Shown: positions 23,754 to 36,846 of the stretch, in pieces
Layout: each line of letters opens with the position of its first letter
How positions within the stretch are numbered: the first letter of the stretch is position 1
NCBI GenBank assembly: GCA_946122785.1
Contig: CAMGYJ010000009.1
Location: 6,478,937-6,542,936, forward strand
Direction of reading: 5' to 3'
Length of the DNA: 64,000 nucleotides
Source of the DNA: Linum tenue
Taxonomy: Eukaryota > Streptophyta > Magnoliopsida > Malpighiales > Linaceae
The notes under the pieces: generated by a model
Told to the model about the DNA's origin: nothing
Seen by the model: the letters and a program-made list of their open reading frames with translations, nothing else
Databases searched by the model: none
Program-made: the position numbers and the translations under genes

Positions 23754-26040
23754 CAAGGGTTTGAAAGACATGTTTGGAGTTTAAGAATAATCAAATATAA
23801 TGTGTTTCTTGTAGTAGTATACTTTTGTTATTGTTTTTGACGATTGGTGCAATTTGTATTTCATTTCATTAGCATGAGAGGATTTAAAATATGTTAATTG
23901 GAATGTGTTAGGCAAACTATTTTCATGCATATGTGAAAATTTGTGCTCTTTACAAAAATATAAAGCATGTTTGATATTGTTTCTTATAGCGCTCGTAACT
24001 CGAAATGATATGTAATCCGACTCGAAACCCGATAGGTTGGGTCAATATTTGATCAGAAATAAGTAATTCCAATATGACCTAACCCATAACCCGATACCCC
24101 AACCATAAATTATCCTACCCGACCCGATTACTAAGTCTACAATGCGTTATTAATGTGAGTCAAACCACTAGCTCGAGTGATACCTGCACGAGGCCAGATA
24201 GGGTTAAAGGAGAATAGTGACTCAGGCCATCGAGATGAATGCTTGACCCTATCGAATTTTTTAGAGTTGTGGTACCGGGAGTGCTGGAGACGAAATCTCT
24301 CCCCCCAGTATCGAGTGCTAGGCCTTGAAAATGTTGCTGATATAGCTTTCTTTTTTTGTTTATTTGATATTTGATAATATTGTTAGGTTGAACAATTAAA
24401 GGTGAGGAATTTTACAAGGCACAGAGCACATTTTCTTTCAGGTATAAGTAGAATTTATATGAAAGTATAAGATAAATTTGTATCAAAAAGAAATTTGTGT
24501 AAAGATGTATATGGTATAAATTGATTTTGGACCATAATATTATGGTACAAATTCAATTTATAACATAAGTTTTTTTAAACGAGAGTATCCGTGCCTATGA
24601 CCCAATTGTTATTTAGTTATAATATTTGAGTTTTTTCGACAAAAAAAAAAACATGTTGCATGAAATCGTTTATTATCTTATTACTGTACATGGGTTTATA
24701 CGATCACTATTCATCCAGAAATTATTCTTATATCATCGGGAGATTCAAAGTTTTTTTTTTCTTTAGTAGGAGTTTTAATTGAATAAAATTGTTCTTTGTT
24801 AAATTACTGGTGGTCAAGTAATTGGGTGCTTGAAAACAGAAGATGTAGAACTCTATAGAGTGTGAAGTAATTGTTCCTTCTACAGATAAAACATAAAAGG
24901 ATTCACCTGATAAAAAGTTAGAGACTCTTTGGATTTTGTTTTTGCTATAACTCCTTGGATTGACTTAATTAATATTAAGTTAGATTATTTTAGTGAATTA
25001 ATTGTTCCTTCTACAGATAAAACATAAAAGGATTCACCTGATAAAACGTTAGAGAGTCATTGGATTTACTTACTATTAAGTTGGATTATTCGAGTAATTT
25101 TGGACCATTGAATTGGTTGCTATAATTATTTTTAGCTATTGATAAAATAACATAAAGAGAATGAACAAACCTGGTAACTCTTCTTCTATTCCACACCACT
25201 AACATAAATATTACAATAATATAGTTTTTCTATACACCTTGACTCGATGAACACCTTCGACTTCACATAGCAAAGACGGTTAGCTTCCGATATGCCAAAC
25301 AGATCGGCCCAACACTTAATAGGGACACCCTGGTCGATGAAGAAGACGAATCATTTCTAGGACCCGCCGTTAAAGTAGAAGCACTCGTCAAAAACAAATA
25401 ATCGCACTCGTAACACATAAACTTCCCCTACAATTTTCACATTCACCATCTCGAATTTTATTGTACATATTTTGTCTTAGTAATTCAAGTGAACTTTTAG
25501 TTAAAACAAATATTATGTCAAGGTTTGAGAGGGGTAGAGATTATGGCTATGTTTGGCCGTGCGAACACAAATTTTTGTGGAGTTTGTAGAGAAGTGCGTT
25601 TTGGATAAAGCAGTTTATTATTTGGTTAATAAACTATTATCTTGGTGGATCCAAATCCAATCATTTACCCTATCTTTCCCAGTAGTCCATACACAAATGG
25701 AATTTGTATTTCTACAAAATCAAATTCAATTGCTTTGCTAGAATACTTTTCAGATTCAAAGTATCCTCTTTTTTGGCTCCAATTTTATGTAGCCTCAATT
25801 TGAAATTGGAATGTCAAACAATTTGTATATTGTGGTTTTGATATATTCTATGCATCCTATCATGCTACAAGGAGTGGAGAACTTTTTAAATAAGAACTCA
25901 TGTAAATTACAAAAAAGTACTTTTCAGATTTTTCAAAAGTCCTATTTATAAATATGTTTCACCTAATTTGAACAAACACTTTAAGAAAATCTTATCAAAC
26001 ATAGAGTATATATTCATTTGTATTTCAATTATTCTACAAT
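23754..26040. other. Intergenic with a local duplication and possible MITE
   Basis: A block of about 70 bp (TTGTTCCTTCTACAGATAAA...) is duplicated with a 131-bp offset (from 24871 and 25002). A segment from about 25545 (GGCTATGTTTGG) to about 25999 (CAAACATAGAG) has short inverted ends and may be a decayed MITE. A CCCGA-type patch lies at 24005-24125. No gene is seen. Confidence 0.45.
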
Positions 26041-26240
26041 ATTTTTTTTTACAAAAGATAATCATATATTGATTCAAAAAGAGATCATTACATCCTAGAG
26101 GTCAACTAGACCAAAAAATCAAAGGAACGACCAGTAAACATGTACAAAGAAAGGGCTTTGTGAACCATCAAGTGGGCTAACCTATTACTACTTCGACCTA
26201 CAAATCGAACACTAACTCCAGCATGAATCATATATCACCT
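26041..26240 (-). mobile_element. LINE 3'-end fragment with poly(A)
   Basis: On the minus strand the sequence resembles the 3' end of the LINE remnant at 19890-20080: shared phrases surround CTTTGTAC and GTAGTAATAGGTTAGCCC-like stretches. It ends in a short A-run (plus-strand T-run at 26042-26050). Strongly 5'-truncated. Confidence 0.6.
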
Positions 26241-27656
26241 ATCCTTTGGTATTATCAATTGTGCGGTTGGTTTTAATTTTCAGCGATTCAGACTCTCAAC
26301 ACCTAACACCCTCATAGATTGAGAGGGTGAGAAAGACCTTAATGACAATTGGCAATCCAAAACAACCTCATAGATTGATAATTGGGGGCTGATAACCCCT
26401 CCGGAATGCATGATTCATATGTATACAAATGGGGCGATACCCCTCATATAATTGAAGGCAAAGACAAAAGAAGTCACGTACTTTTCTTCCAATTATTTTA
26501 TGCTGACCTAGAATCTATGATGATAACCTGCAAATAATTGATGAGTGTGTTAATAAAGAAAGCAATTTTGGAGAAAAATTCTTAGAAGACACGTAATTAG
26601 TCAATATTTAAATCCTTTAGAATTGTATCTACAAAGAGTGTATAGTTGAGGGGGGAAATATAATTTTAAGGGTGTTAGCTTGTCATTTACGGTATATATA
26701 TAACCATACATAATCCTATATTACGGTATATATATAACCATACATAATCCTATATTTACTATTTATTGAAGATATTTGATTTTTCCTCCAATTAAGTTTA
26801 TTGGAATATTTCCTTTACATATTTAAGTAAGTTAGCTTTATCACACAAAAAATCAGAATAATTGTGCTCCTCAAAATGACATGCACTGTAATATATATTG
26901 GAACATAAAAATTAAGACATTTATTTCCGGTTCATAGTAATGTTTGGCCGTATAGAAGATCATACCACGTGGTATGGAAGCGTATCATGGTATTCATATA
27001 ACAGAGGATAGAATGGTTGTATACTTGACAGTAAAAATATGCTAATAGCCATTTACCACTTTTCATCACCGTATATCACCAGATATCACCCTATACTAGG
27101 ATGGTATAATTGGTCTTGAAAAAAATTTCCCATAAATTTGTTGGAACAGTAGATCGTGATGAACTCGTTCTTTCCAACATTCGAGTTAAAACTGAAGGTG
27201 GTACCAAAGTGATAGATAACAAGTAGTATATGTGGTACGGTAAATTCTTTTTGAAATACATTGAGAATGGATATCATTTTATAGATCATCATGAACTCGT
27301 TCCATCTGTGGGGAAAAAAAATTGAACTTCAACTTAAAACAAAGAAGATAAAAACCAATTACAAAAATAAAAAGTCATTTCATTTGACATGTTATATCTG
27401 ATTTCACTTTAAATCAATAGACCGTATCGGATTATGCAAGAATTATCCATAGTATGCTATGGTTGTTCACCATATCTTAAACGGTTGCCATGTATGTAAG
27501 GCTTGTCTTTGTAAAAATGTCATCTTTAGTCTTGGCTCGTAATGGCTAAACTTCTGGAATCTTTACACCTAAGGCCTTAAGTGTTTTTTGATAACGTAGA
27601 CATAGAGAACCATCAGGATTACGTTCTATTAAAATTGGATATCATTGTATTTTTCT
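26241..27656. other. Intergenic with 34-bp tandem duplication and dispersed repeat copy 1
   Basis: A 34-bp unit beginning ACGGTATATATATAACC is duplicated in tandem at 26689-26756. From about 26800 to 27340 lies the first copy of a dispersed repeat; related copies are at about 28400-28950 (same strand) and 48080-48560 (inverted). No gene is seen. Confidence 0.5.
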
Positions 27657-27664
27657 GTGCAAAA

Positions 27665-28221
27665 TGAGGATGCAATGGGTCGGGTCGGGTCGGGGGCGGA
27701 TAGTGCATATCCGTTACCCTACCCAAAGTATTTCGGGTTTTACCCATACCCATACCCACATGTGAAACGGGTAGAAAACCAAAACCATGCACATACCCGT
27801 TCGGGTTTCGGGTATCCACGGTTATCCATGGATATTAATTTCTCTTCATAACTCCAACCAATATGTTAACATTCACACGTATTCTTATATTAAGTGAGAG
27901 AAAAAGTACGACAAGAATTCACTAGAATGAAGAAAATTAACTAAAACAACACAATTTTATGAAAATGTTATATTTATATGCTAAATATAAAATATGTTAG
28001 AGAAAAATAATGATTATTTCTAGACAAAATACATATGCATGTGTATAATCGGGCGGGTTCGGGTCGGATAGTAAGAAATCCATGCCCACCCATTACCTGC
28101 AATATTCGGGTTCGGGTTTTACCCGTACCCACTAAATGTCCTTCGGGTTCGGGTTTTACCCTACCCGACTAGGCCGGATTCGGGCGGATATCCACGGTTA
28201 CGGATATTTTTGCCATCCCTA
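27665..28221. mobile_element. hAT-type non-autonomous element (GGGTCGGGT family)
   Basis: 557 bp. The left end TGAGGATGCAA and the right end (complement TAGGGATGGCAA) form imperfect inverted ends. The flanking 8-mers GTGCAAAA (27657-27664) and CTGCAAAA (28222-28229) match at 7 of 8 bases. The ends are rich in GGGTT/ACCCG runs and the middle is AT-rich. Ends starting TAGGG with an 8-bp duplication indicate hAT. Noncoding. Confidence 0.7.
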
Positions 28222-28229
28222 CTGCAAAA

Positions 28230-29285
28230 CACCGAGTATGCTCTATGATTGGATATGGTTAAAAGATAAAAGATAAAAATAAATGTTTAATCCTACTTTC
28301 GTTCGGGAATGGATATGGTGCATAATCTTATTAACCTACCTATCAATGATCCTGGAAACACTGCAAGTACTATTTATGAAAGCAACTAACTTTTCTCTCA
28401 ATTAATTTTAATGACTATATCTTTCATTTCTAATGATAAATTTTTTTGCACAGATAAATCAGATTAATTGTATTCTTCAAAATGACACTCATTTGGATAT
28501 ATTTTTTAACATAAAAAATTGAGACATTATTATCAGTCTATATCATGGTGGTAATATTTGGTAGCGCATACGATTATACCATGTGATAAAAAAGTATACC
28601 ATGGTGCTATACATGAATATATCATATTATAGCATGGTTGTACACATATGATAATATAGATATAGTAAATGTCATTTATTACCTTTCATCACCTTTTACC
28701 ACCACATATTGGTCCTAAAATTTTTGTCCGGAAATATTTAGATCCAATAGATCACGATGAACTCGTTGCTTCTGCGCAAACATTTTCAAAATTTGAGTGA
28801 AAACAAAGGTGGTACAGAGTTGTACCAGTTGGTAACAAGTGGTATGAGCGGTACACAAATATTTTTATTGAAATATATTAAAAATGGATATCATTTTGTA
28901 GATCGCAACAAAATCGTTCCATATGTAAAATTTGAAATCCAAATTATAAAAAATTAGATAAAATACGGAGGCATGATATACCAAAAACTAAACTCGTGCA
29001 GAATTACATAGGCGAAAGCAGTTGGATTTGGAATTGTCAGAGGATATGAGGAGGGGTGGGCAACGGGACATGTATCTCGTCCCGTTTGATACAGGTACCC
29101 AGTCCTGTTTGGAGAGCAAAGTCTATCACATGCCCCAAACCCATAAGGGTTAACGGGCACCCAAACTACCCGTACATACCCGTCCAAATGGATCAAAGAT
29201 AAACTAATTTGACATCTTCTGATTGACAGCCACATCACGAAAATATTTACAACTTACCTTAAATAATGAAAATATCAACGAAGAC
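28230..29285. other. Intergenic with dispersed repeat copy 2
   Basis: About 28400-28950 is the second copy of the repeat described at 26800-27340; both hold phrases such as GATGAACTCGTT and GGATATCATTTT. A patch at 29050-29180 starting GGGGTGGGCAACGGG looks like one end of a hAT-type element. No gene is seen. Confidence 0.5.
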
Positions 29286-32200
29286 TTAACAATTGACTAT
29301 TGTTTTGTATTTCGAAAGGTTTGACATTGACTTATATTTTGTCCAAAAATATTTGGCTAATAAATTGAAGACTCTCAGCTTGTCTAACAAGAATTTCAAT
29401 ATGTATCTTGTCATTCCCTTCGTGAATAAATCAGCAACTTGATCATCAATTCTCATATGAAGCAATTTAATCAACCCATATGCTAGCCTTTCCCTTATAA
29501 CATGGCAATCAATTTCAATGTGCTTCGTTCTTTCATAAAAAAATTGGGTTTTCAGCAATGTGTAATGCATACTTGTTGTCACAAAACAATGGAATAGGTA
29601 ATTGTACCTTAACTCCCATCTCTGTCAACAAATTCTTCAATTCCTCAGTCACTGGACTTAACAAACTCTTCAAGCCAAGGCCCTGTACTAAGTCTCTGAG
29701 GAAGACCTAAAGACAATAGTATGCTTCTTAATCTTCCATGTAATAAAAAAAGTTCACAAAAGGTGCAGTAACTAGTAAGAGATCTCTTGGAGTCTGGACA
29801 ACTTGCCCAATCAGTATCTCAATAACCAAACAACTCCAACTTAGAATCTGCCCTGAAAATCATACCTTGAACAAGAATCTGTTTTAGATATCTAATCACC
29901 TTGTGTGCTGCTTGTAAGTGCTCAACGCAAAGAGAAGCTTGGAATTGGGCAAGCTGTTGAACAACATAAGTGATATAACGTCTTGTGATAGTAAGGTAGT
30001 GCAACCTTCCTATCAATCTTCCATAGATACTAGGATCAGTTAGCAGTTCCCCTTGCTCTGTAGAAAGCTTTACATTGCAATCAACTAGAGAAAGACATCA
30101 TTTGGCTCTTTGAAATCTGTGTCATCTAGAAGTTCCAAGCAATACTTCCTCTGGCTAACAGAAATCCCTTTGTGATCTATGACGACTTTAAGTCCTACGA
30201 AGTAACTCATGTGACCCAGGCCTTTGACCTTAAACTCCTTACTCACAATGTCTTCAGTTGTTCAATGTCATTTAGGTAAATGTCGGTAATCAGAATGTCA
30301 TCTACATAAACAAGGACCACCACAACTCTTCCTTGAATCCAGCTCACAAACATAGAGTATTCTGGAGGTGTTTGAGACAAGCCATTTTTCATAATCTACT
30401 AGTAAGTTTTGCAAACCACTGTCTGCTTGTTTGTTTCAATCCATATAAGGACTTCTTAAGCTTAAACGCCAGACATGAATCCTTAGGAACATCAACTCCA
30501 GGTGGGATCTCTAGGTACAGTTCTTCATCCATATCCCCATGAAGGAAAGCATTGGACACATCCATTTGGTGGATGAGCCATGCTTAGAAGCAACCACTGC
30601 CGACAATCTCTTCACAGAGTTAATTTTAGCTATTGATGAATAAGTGTCAAGGAGATCGATTCCATAAATTTTAGTGTAGCCCTTGGCTACTAGCCGTGCT
30701 TTGAATCTTTCATTTGCACCATTTGATATATACTTCACATTGAACACCCACTTAGCTCTTACAGGCCTTTTCCCTTCAGGTAGCTTGACAACATCTCATG
30801 TCTAGTTTTCATATAGAGCATATATTTCTTCCTTATAAGCTTGATTCCAACGAGGATCCTTACATGCTTCAACATAAGAAGTAGGTTCCTCTATGGAAAA
30901 AACACTTAAAGCAAAAGCTCTATGAGAGGCAGTAAGGTGATCACAACCAACATGATGAGAGATATGTTGCTTGCTACTGGAAGCATCCATGCTTACATGG
31001 TAATCTCTGTGCCAAATTGGTTTGGTGCGATTCCTGGTAGATTTTCTCAAGAACTCAGTATCATTAGGACCAGGATAGACCTAAATCTCAATATACTCCC
31101 CCTAAGAATGCAAATGAATGGGAGAACCAACTTTAGGAGTAGCATAATTTGGATGTAGAAGGAGTAGATGTATAAGTAGAAGGAATGTCAGGTAAAGAGG
31201 TAGAAGTAGGAGTTGGTGGCAAAGGAGCATTTGCAGACTGAATTGGAGATTGAATAGGATATGTTGGTGGAATGAATGTGAACTAAAGTGAGATAGTATC
31301 TTGTAGAAGGGGAGGAGAACTGCTATAAGAGCAAGAAGTTTGAAATGAGAAGATGGACTCATAAAAGGTCACATCTATGGAGGCAAAGGAAGGAGGGGAA
31401 TTAAGATCAAAGAATTTGAACCCTTTGATGCGTGCTGGAAAACCAATCAAGATACACTACCTGGCCTTGAAATCAAACTTAGTTCTATCACTGTGCAGAG
31501 TAGAAGTATAGCAAAATGATGCAAAGACCTTTAAACCAGTGAAATAAGGTGGTTTCTCGTAAATAACCTCATAGGGAGACTTGTCATCAAGAGTTGTAGT
31601 GGAAAGTCTGTTTATCAAATAAACAACATGTAGAAAACAATCACTCCAGAACCTTAGTAGAACACCAGATTGAAAATGAAGAGACCTTGCAACATTAAGG
31701 ATATGTTGATGTTTTCTTTCCACTCAGACATTTTGTTCTGGAGTCTCAAGTCTCAACACATGATTGTTTGTGTTCAATTCCATGATGGCTATAGAAATCA
31801 GCCATGCGAAACTCAGGAGCCTGATCACTTCTGATAATCTTAACAGATTTTGAAAACTACATTTCAACCATAGTGCAAAAGGATTGCAATGAAAGACTAG
31901 CCTCAGATTAAACTTCATCAGAAATACCCAAACAATTGTGGAAAAATCATCTACAACAGTAAGGAAATAGGAGAATCCTTCATGGGATTTAGCAGCTAGT
32001 GGCCCCCAAATGTCTACATGAATCAATCCAAAAGCATCATGGGCTCTACTAGTACTAACAAGAAAGGAAAGCCTCTTATGTTTGGCAAAATGACAAGATC
32101 ACAATGAGAAACTACACCACTATTACAAGGTAGTGTTTGCTTCTCTTTGTCTTTGTTGGGGTGTCCTAGTCTCCAGTTCCATAGCTGGATATTTTGTGGT

Positions 32201-33844
32201 CGAAAATTATAAGAAGTGACTGCTTGTGGGGTAGGTAAGAGAGGTGCTTTGTTCTTGGTGTATAGTTGATATAGTCATCTACTATGTCTTGCCAAACCAG
32301 TCCTTTACTTGGTCATCGGGTCTTGAATTTGACAAGAACAGACTCAAAATGTAAGGATGAAGGTTGATCATCTGTCAATTTGCTCATTGAGATCAGGTTG
32401 AAGGTGAAGCTAAGCACTAGGAGCACATTTTCTAAGGCAAAGTCAGGGGAAATATGAACCTTCCCTATATGACTAAAAACAACTCTAGTCCCATTTGGAA
32501 GATAGACAAATTGATCTTTAATTGGAAAACTTCAGAGAACAAAAAGCAATGTAACATGCTATGTGATCAGAAGCCCTTGTATCAAGTATCCAACTATGAG
32601 CTAGAGATTCTGCCTTATGCTGCATGAAGGAAGATAGAATGAACTTACCAACATAGTTTGGAAACTGAGAGATACTGTGAGCCACAAAGAAAGCCAGGTG
32701 ATTTACAGAAGGTGAAGCTAGAGGTGAAGGACTAGGAGACGGAACAGACTGCAACAAGTATCTGAGCTTATGCATTTTTTCATATGAGAAGTTCAGATTC
32801 TCCTTAGTAGAGACACTTCGAGTCTTGGAGTTCAGTTTGGAATCTAAACTTGTTGTGTCACTGTCAGTAGAGGGCTCTCCTTGAGGGACTACTGCAGCAA
32901 CTCCCCCATAAATTCTAAGCTTCTTGTTCTTTAGCCTCCAACATTCCTCTGTAGTATGATTCTCCTTCTTGCAGCATCTAAAAAATTTCCTCCCTTCTTG
33001 GGAACCCCCTCGAACAGCAAGTGCAACTGTTTGCACACTTCTAGTGATGCCTCTATCTTTCTTCAACTTTTGTTCGTGCTGCAGAACATCATTAATAGAA
33101 CATCATTAATAGCTACCTCAGCTGTAGGAAGAGGCTTCATCATCAAAATTTGGGCATGGACTACACCGAACTTTGGCCTAAGCCCTTTCAGGAAACGAAT
33201 GAGATAGTCAATCTCTTGTTTCTGCTTGAATGCCTCTACTGCAGCACAGGTTTGAGTTCTTTGTGGTACACAATCGCAATTGACAATAGCGCTAAATTGG
33301 AGATGTTCTTCCCATAAACACTTTAGAGCAGCATAGTACTGGGTCACATTAAGGTTTCCTTGCTTATAGGCAAGTATTTGGTCTTGCAAGTTAGACAACT
33401 TGATAGCATTTGTGTACTCAAATCGTGCTTGAGCTGTTCACGTAGGGTTCTAGCTACTTCATGTTGTATCACACTTCTCATTATCTCTTTATCAACATAA
33501 TTTAAAATCCAAAACAATACCAAGGTATTACAAGCATCCCATGTGATATAATTAAGACTTCCTACTAATGGAGATGGAATCGAGCCATCTATGAAACCAA
33601 TTTTGTGTTTGGTCTTTGAGAGCCATTCTGGTGGCTGTTTGCCACATATGGTAGTTAGATCCATCAAGAGTCTTAAACGATGGACGACTATGAAATGTTT
33701 TCATTCGGATTTATGTAATAGGGATTACTAAATTGAGGATCTAGGCGATCGTTGTTGTTGTTGTTTCAGATTGCGCACCGACGAGGGGACCAATTGGTGT
33801 TGTCTCCATTTAAGGTTGCTGGAATGGTAACCGCTCTGATAACA
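29286..33844 (-). pseudogene. Decayed Ty1/Copia retrotransposon body
   Basis: Minus-strand fragments keep Copia order. Gag starts at about 33667 (LTTICGKQPPEWLSKTK; LYNLKQG-like tract at 33063-33398). The zinc knuckle is FFRCCKKENHTTEECWRL at about 32960. Protease is WILDTRASDHIA, where the usual DSGA is lost. Integrase follows (HVDIWGPL, VVDDFSTIVWVF, LHFQSGVLLRFWSDC). RT pieces come next (RWNQAYKEEIYAL, RFKARLVAKGYT, GIDLLDTYSSIAKI), then RNase H-end pieces (LHYLTITRRYITYVVQ, RTKHIEIDCHVIRE, VADLFTKGM). Numerous stops and frameshifts are present. The primer-binding site is at 33827-33844. No 3' LTR was recognised on the left. Confidence 0.9.
33827..33844 (-). other. Copia primer-binding site
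   Basis: Minus strand TGTTATCAGAGCGGTTAC, a one-base variant of the initiator-Met-type site (TGGTATCAGAGC) usual for Copia elements. It marks the inner end of the 5' LTR. Confidence 0.65.
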
Positions 33845-34051
33845 TAACAAACTAGTTGAAGCTAGGGTTTAGCGAAAGAAGAAGAAGACGACACGACGAG
33901 ATGGAATGCGCAAGAGAGCGAGGGATCTCTCTTCCTTTTCTTATATACCAAAACCAAGGAGTGTTCTTCACGATATAAAACAGTTGAAAAAGAAATGGAA
34001 AAGTGAAATTTAAATAACAATAATGGTAAAAGAACACGTGTCACCATAACA
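33845..34051 (-). repeat. Probable 5' LTR remnant of the Copia element
   Basis: Sequence outside the primer-binding site with a minus-strand TATATAAG at about 33941-33950. The outer end is tentatively placed where the minus strand reads TGTTATGG. No matching LTR was found on the other side, so the length is a guess. Confidence 0.35.
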
Positions 34052-36561
34052 TTCGTCACGATAACAATCCATTCAATGATAAACTTCAAGACTCCACAAC
34101 GACATCGCTTTATCTCTTTGTTTAAGTTGAGTGGAGGGAAACCAGAAACGTTTCGTTTTTGGGTGTGGTTTCTTCGTGAAGCTCTCTATATCCAGAGAGT
34201 TACTTTGGCAGATTATCAGCTTTGTCTTTACTTGATATATTTCACATCGAAACAATGGGCCTCTATGTACTGCATATGTAATGCAACTTATATATTATAT
34301 ACAATCAATGAGTCAATTTTTTGTGTGAAAACATGCGTCAAATTTGTTGTCCAATAAAGAGTACAAGCTCTAATACTAAACCAAAACGCAACGTACTAGT
34401 TACTACAAAATACACAAAGACGGACATTTTGGTCGCATTATATGTTTCATTAGCAAGGATTTAACTACAAATTGATGGAAATAGTATCATCAAGAATAAG
34501 TTTGAAGTTAAGGTGCTTCTTCTGGAAAAAAATTGATGTTGAGAGGTTTGGTAGGGGGAAAATCATAATTCAGAGGCTACATTGTGCATTAATTCCACAA
34601 ATTTCATTTAGCTCATTTCTCAAGTCGTCAACGAGTAATTCCACAAATTTCAGAGGCGAAATTGTGCATTATCGGAAAGCATTAGGTTAGGATAATTTTG
34701 AAAATTGAGGAACTTGTACAAGAGAATAAAATGTTGAAGAGTTTAGTTGGGAAAAATTCAGAGTTCATAGAAATAATTATGTATTAACCCTGAACGTCGT
34801 AAGATTAATAATTAGAGTTAAAGCTGTACTCCTCTTTGCCCATTTTAAAAAAAATTAAGTTACTATAAGAGGTCCATAAACATTATTCTTTAATTTCCTC
34901 AATCTTTTTCTAGCTAAACGTTTTCCTGGACAGCTGTTTGCACAGCAGCCATATCATAAACAATGCATCTACAGAGTACTCAACGTGAAATACCAGATTC
35001 ACGAATGCCATCGAAATATCAAATCCCGATTGCATTGCATGTTCCTTATAAAAAAAGAGAAACGTTTATAATTATTATTATGTCAGGTTAATCACATAGT
35101 AATAATTGGAATTGCATTCGAGACGTGTCGCAACTACACAATCGAATCATATTTTGTAGCGCATAGGTTTCTTTTAAATTGATTTTACAAATGCAGGGAG
35201 TTGGACTTTGTGGCGCAATAGTCCTAAATCCTAATTGGGAGAAAATGACAGACGGGAAAGAGTATATATATATGTGCTACCTATTAGGACAGAAGCATGC
35301 TTTAGTTTAATGAATTACGGGGTGAGTGAGATAGAGGACAAAATTGGGGGTTTGGAGCCCCAAGATTTGCAAACAAAAGAAAAATGGTTTTCAGTATAGA
35401 CAAATAAGACGATGAGCACAAATTTTTGTGTGAAAATTTTGATAAATTAAAATATATTAGTAGTCAAAACTATTTTCGGTATACAAAATAATTATTCATG
35501 ATATAGTTAGTCGCTCACTTTCGAATGGTGTTCTTAATAAAAAAAATTATTTGGTATCAATAACTCGATATAGTGGGAGAGACAATAACTCGATATAGTT
35601 GATTGAGAATAGTTGATCGAGAGGTCTTGCATGTGTTCAAATATAAATACTATGTGCACAATATATAAGGTCGTCAAGTTTTTTTTTTTTTTTGGTGAGA
35701 AGGTCGTTAAGATTCGAACACATACAAGAACTCTCAATCAACTATTCTCAATCAGATGCACCCTAATTTTCAATATCAATTAACTATTGTATCAAATTGA
35801 CCATCTTCCTCTCGATATCGTGAATACGTGTATTTTCTTATAAATAAACAACTACGAGTGACTCAAGCGTTAAGCTATGTAGGTTAGTACGTTGATATTT
35901 TATCAAGCGGATTAATTCTTACTGTCCAATGCAATCAAAAGCGCAATTCTACCTAAAAGCGGAAAATGGGTAAAATCGTAAAGCGTAGAATCAAAGCTTA
36001 AAAACGTAAGTTTTTGACGCATGCTGTAAAATAACTAAAAATCTGTTAAGTATGACATATACTATATAAAATATGAGTGCACATAATTTAGATAAGTTAA
36101 TAAATACTTGCAATTCATGCCTAAAGAAGAACAACTTATAGTCTCTTAATAATAAGTTCATAAACAAAAATCTTTAAAATAAGTCATCGTCCCCTTTATG
36201 TTAATGAATATGGGAAGAGCCTAGCTAGTGAATTAGATTACTCTATTGAAGTTGATAATGCATCCAAGTACCTGGTATGTACCTTTAATCTCAAATATAT
36301 CATATTATTGATAATTTACCTTTAATTTCATGAAAAGAATACCAATTTAGTGAACTAAAAGCGTAAAAACATAAAGTGTTTTGGTGAACTAGAAACGTAA
36401 GCTTTTAAGTTTTAAAACGCAATTTAGTATGATTTCATACACTAAAGTTTTTATATGGAAACGAAAACGTTTTGCTAATCTAAAAACGTAAAATCGTAAG
36501 TTTTTAAGTTTTAAAACGTGATTTTGACTTCATTGTTACTGTCTATTATTTTCTTTCACAT
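34052..36561. other. Intergenic, no gene seen
   Basis: AT-rich. Contains an inverted pair around 35580-35760 (TTGATTGAGAATAGTTG and its complement on either side of a T-run), perhaps a small foldback. No coding signal. Confidence 0.45.
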
Positions 36562-36846
36562 AAAAAGCTGTTAGGGAGGGTTCTTGTTGAGAAGCAGGGA
36601 CGGTTCTTGTCCGTCTAGCCTATTGTTTGTGGGTTTCTTTTTTCTTTTTTCCAGTTGAGTACTGGTTTTTCTGTCTTTATTTTGGGAGCTGGTTCAGTTC
36701 TCCTGAACCCCTTTCTCTCCTTGTCTTTGTTTCGGGAACTGTTTTTTTTTTTTTCTCCTTTCTTTTGTACTTGGTTCTTTTCTATTTTTTCTTTCTTCAA
36801 TAAAATCACCATTATAAAAAAAAAAAAAAAAAAGCTGTAAGGGAGG
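36562..36846 (+). mobile_element. Short retroposed element with poly(A) and target duplication
   Basis: About 250 bp ending TCACCATTAT followed by roughly 18 A. It is flanked by direct repeats AAAAAGCTGTTAGGGAGG (36562-36579) and AAAAAGCTGTAAGGGAGG (36829-36846), differing at one base. This is the signature of LINE-driven insertion. No A/B boxes are seen, so a 5'-truncated LINE 3' end is more likely than a SINE. Confidence 0.7.

Noticed and set aside
25545..25999. Possible PIF/Harbinger-type MITE
   Set aside because: Short inverted ends only; no convincing target duplication, so mentioned only in the intergenic entry.
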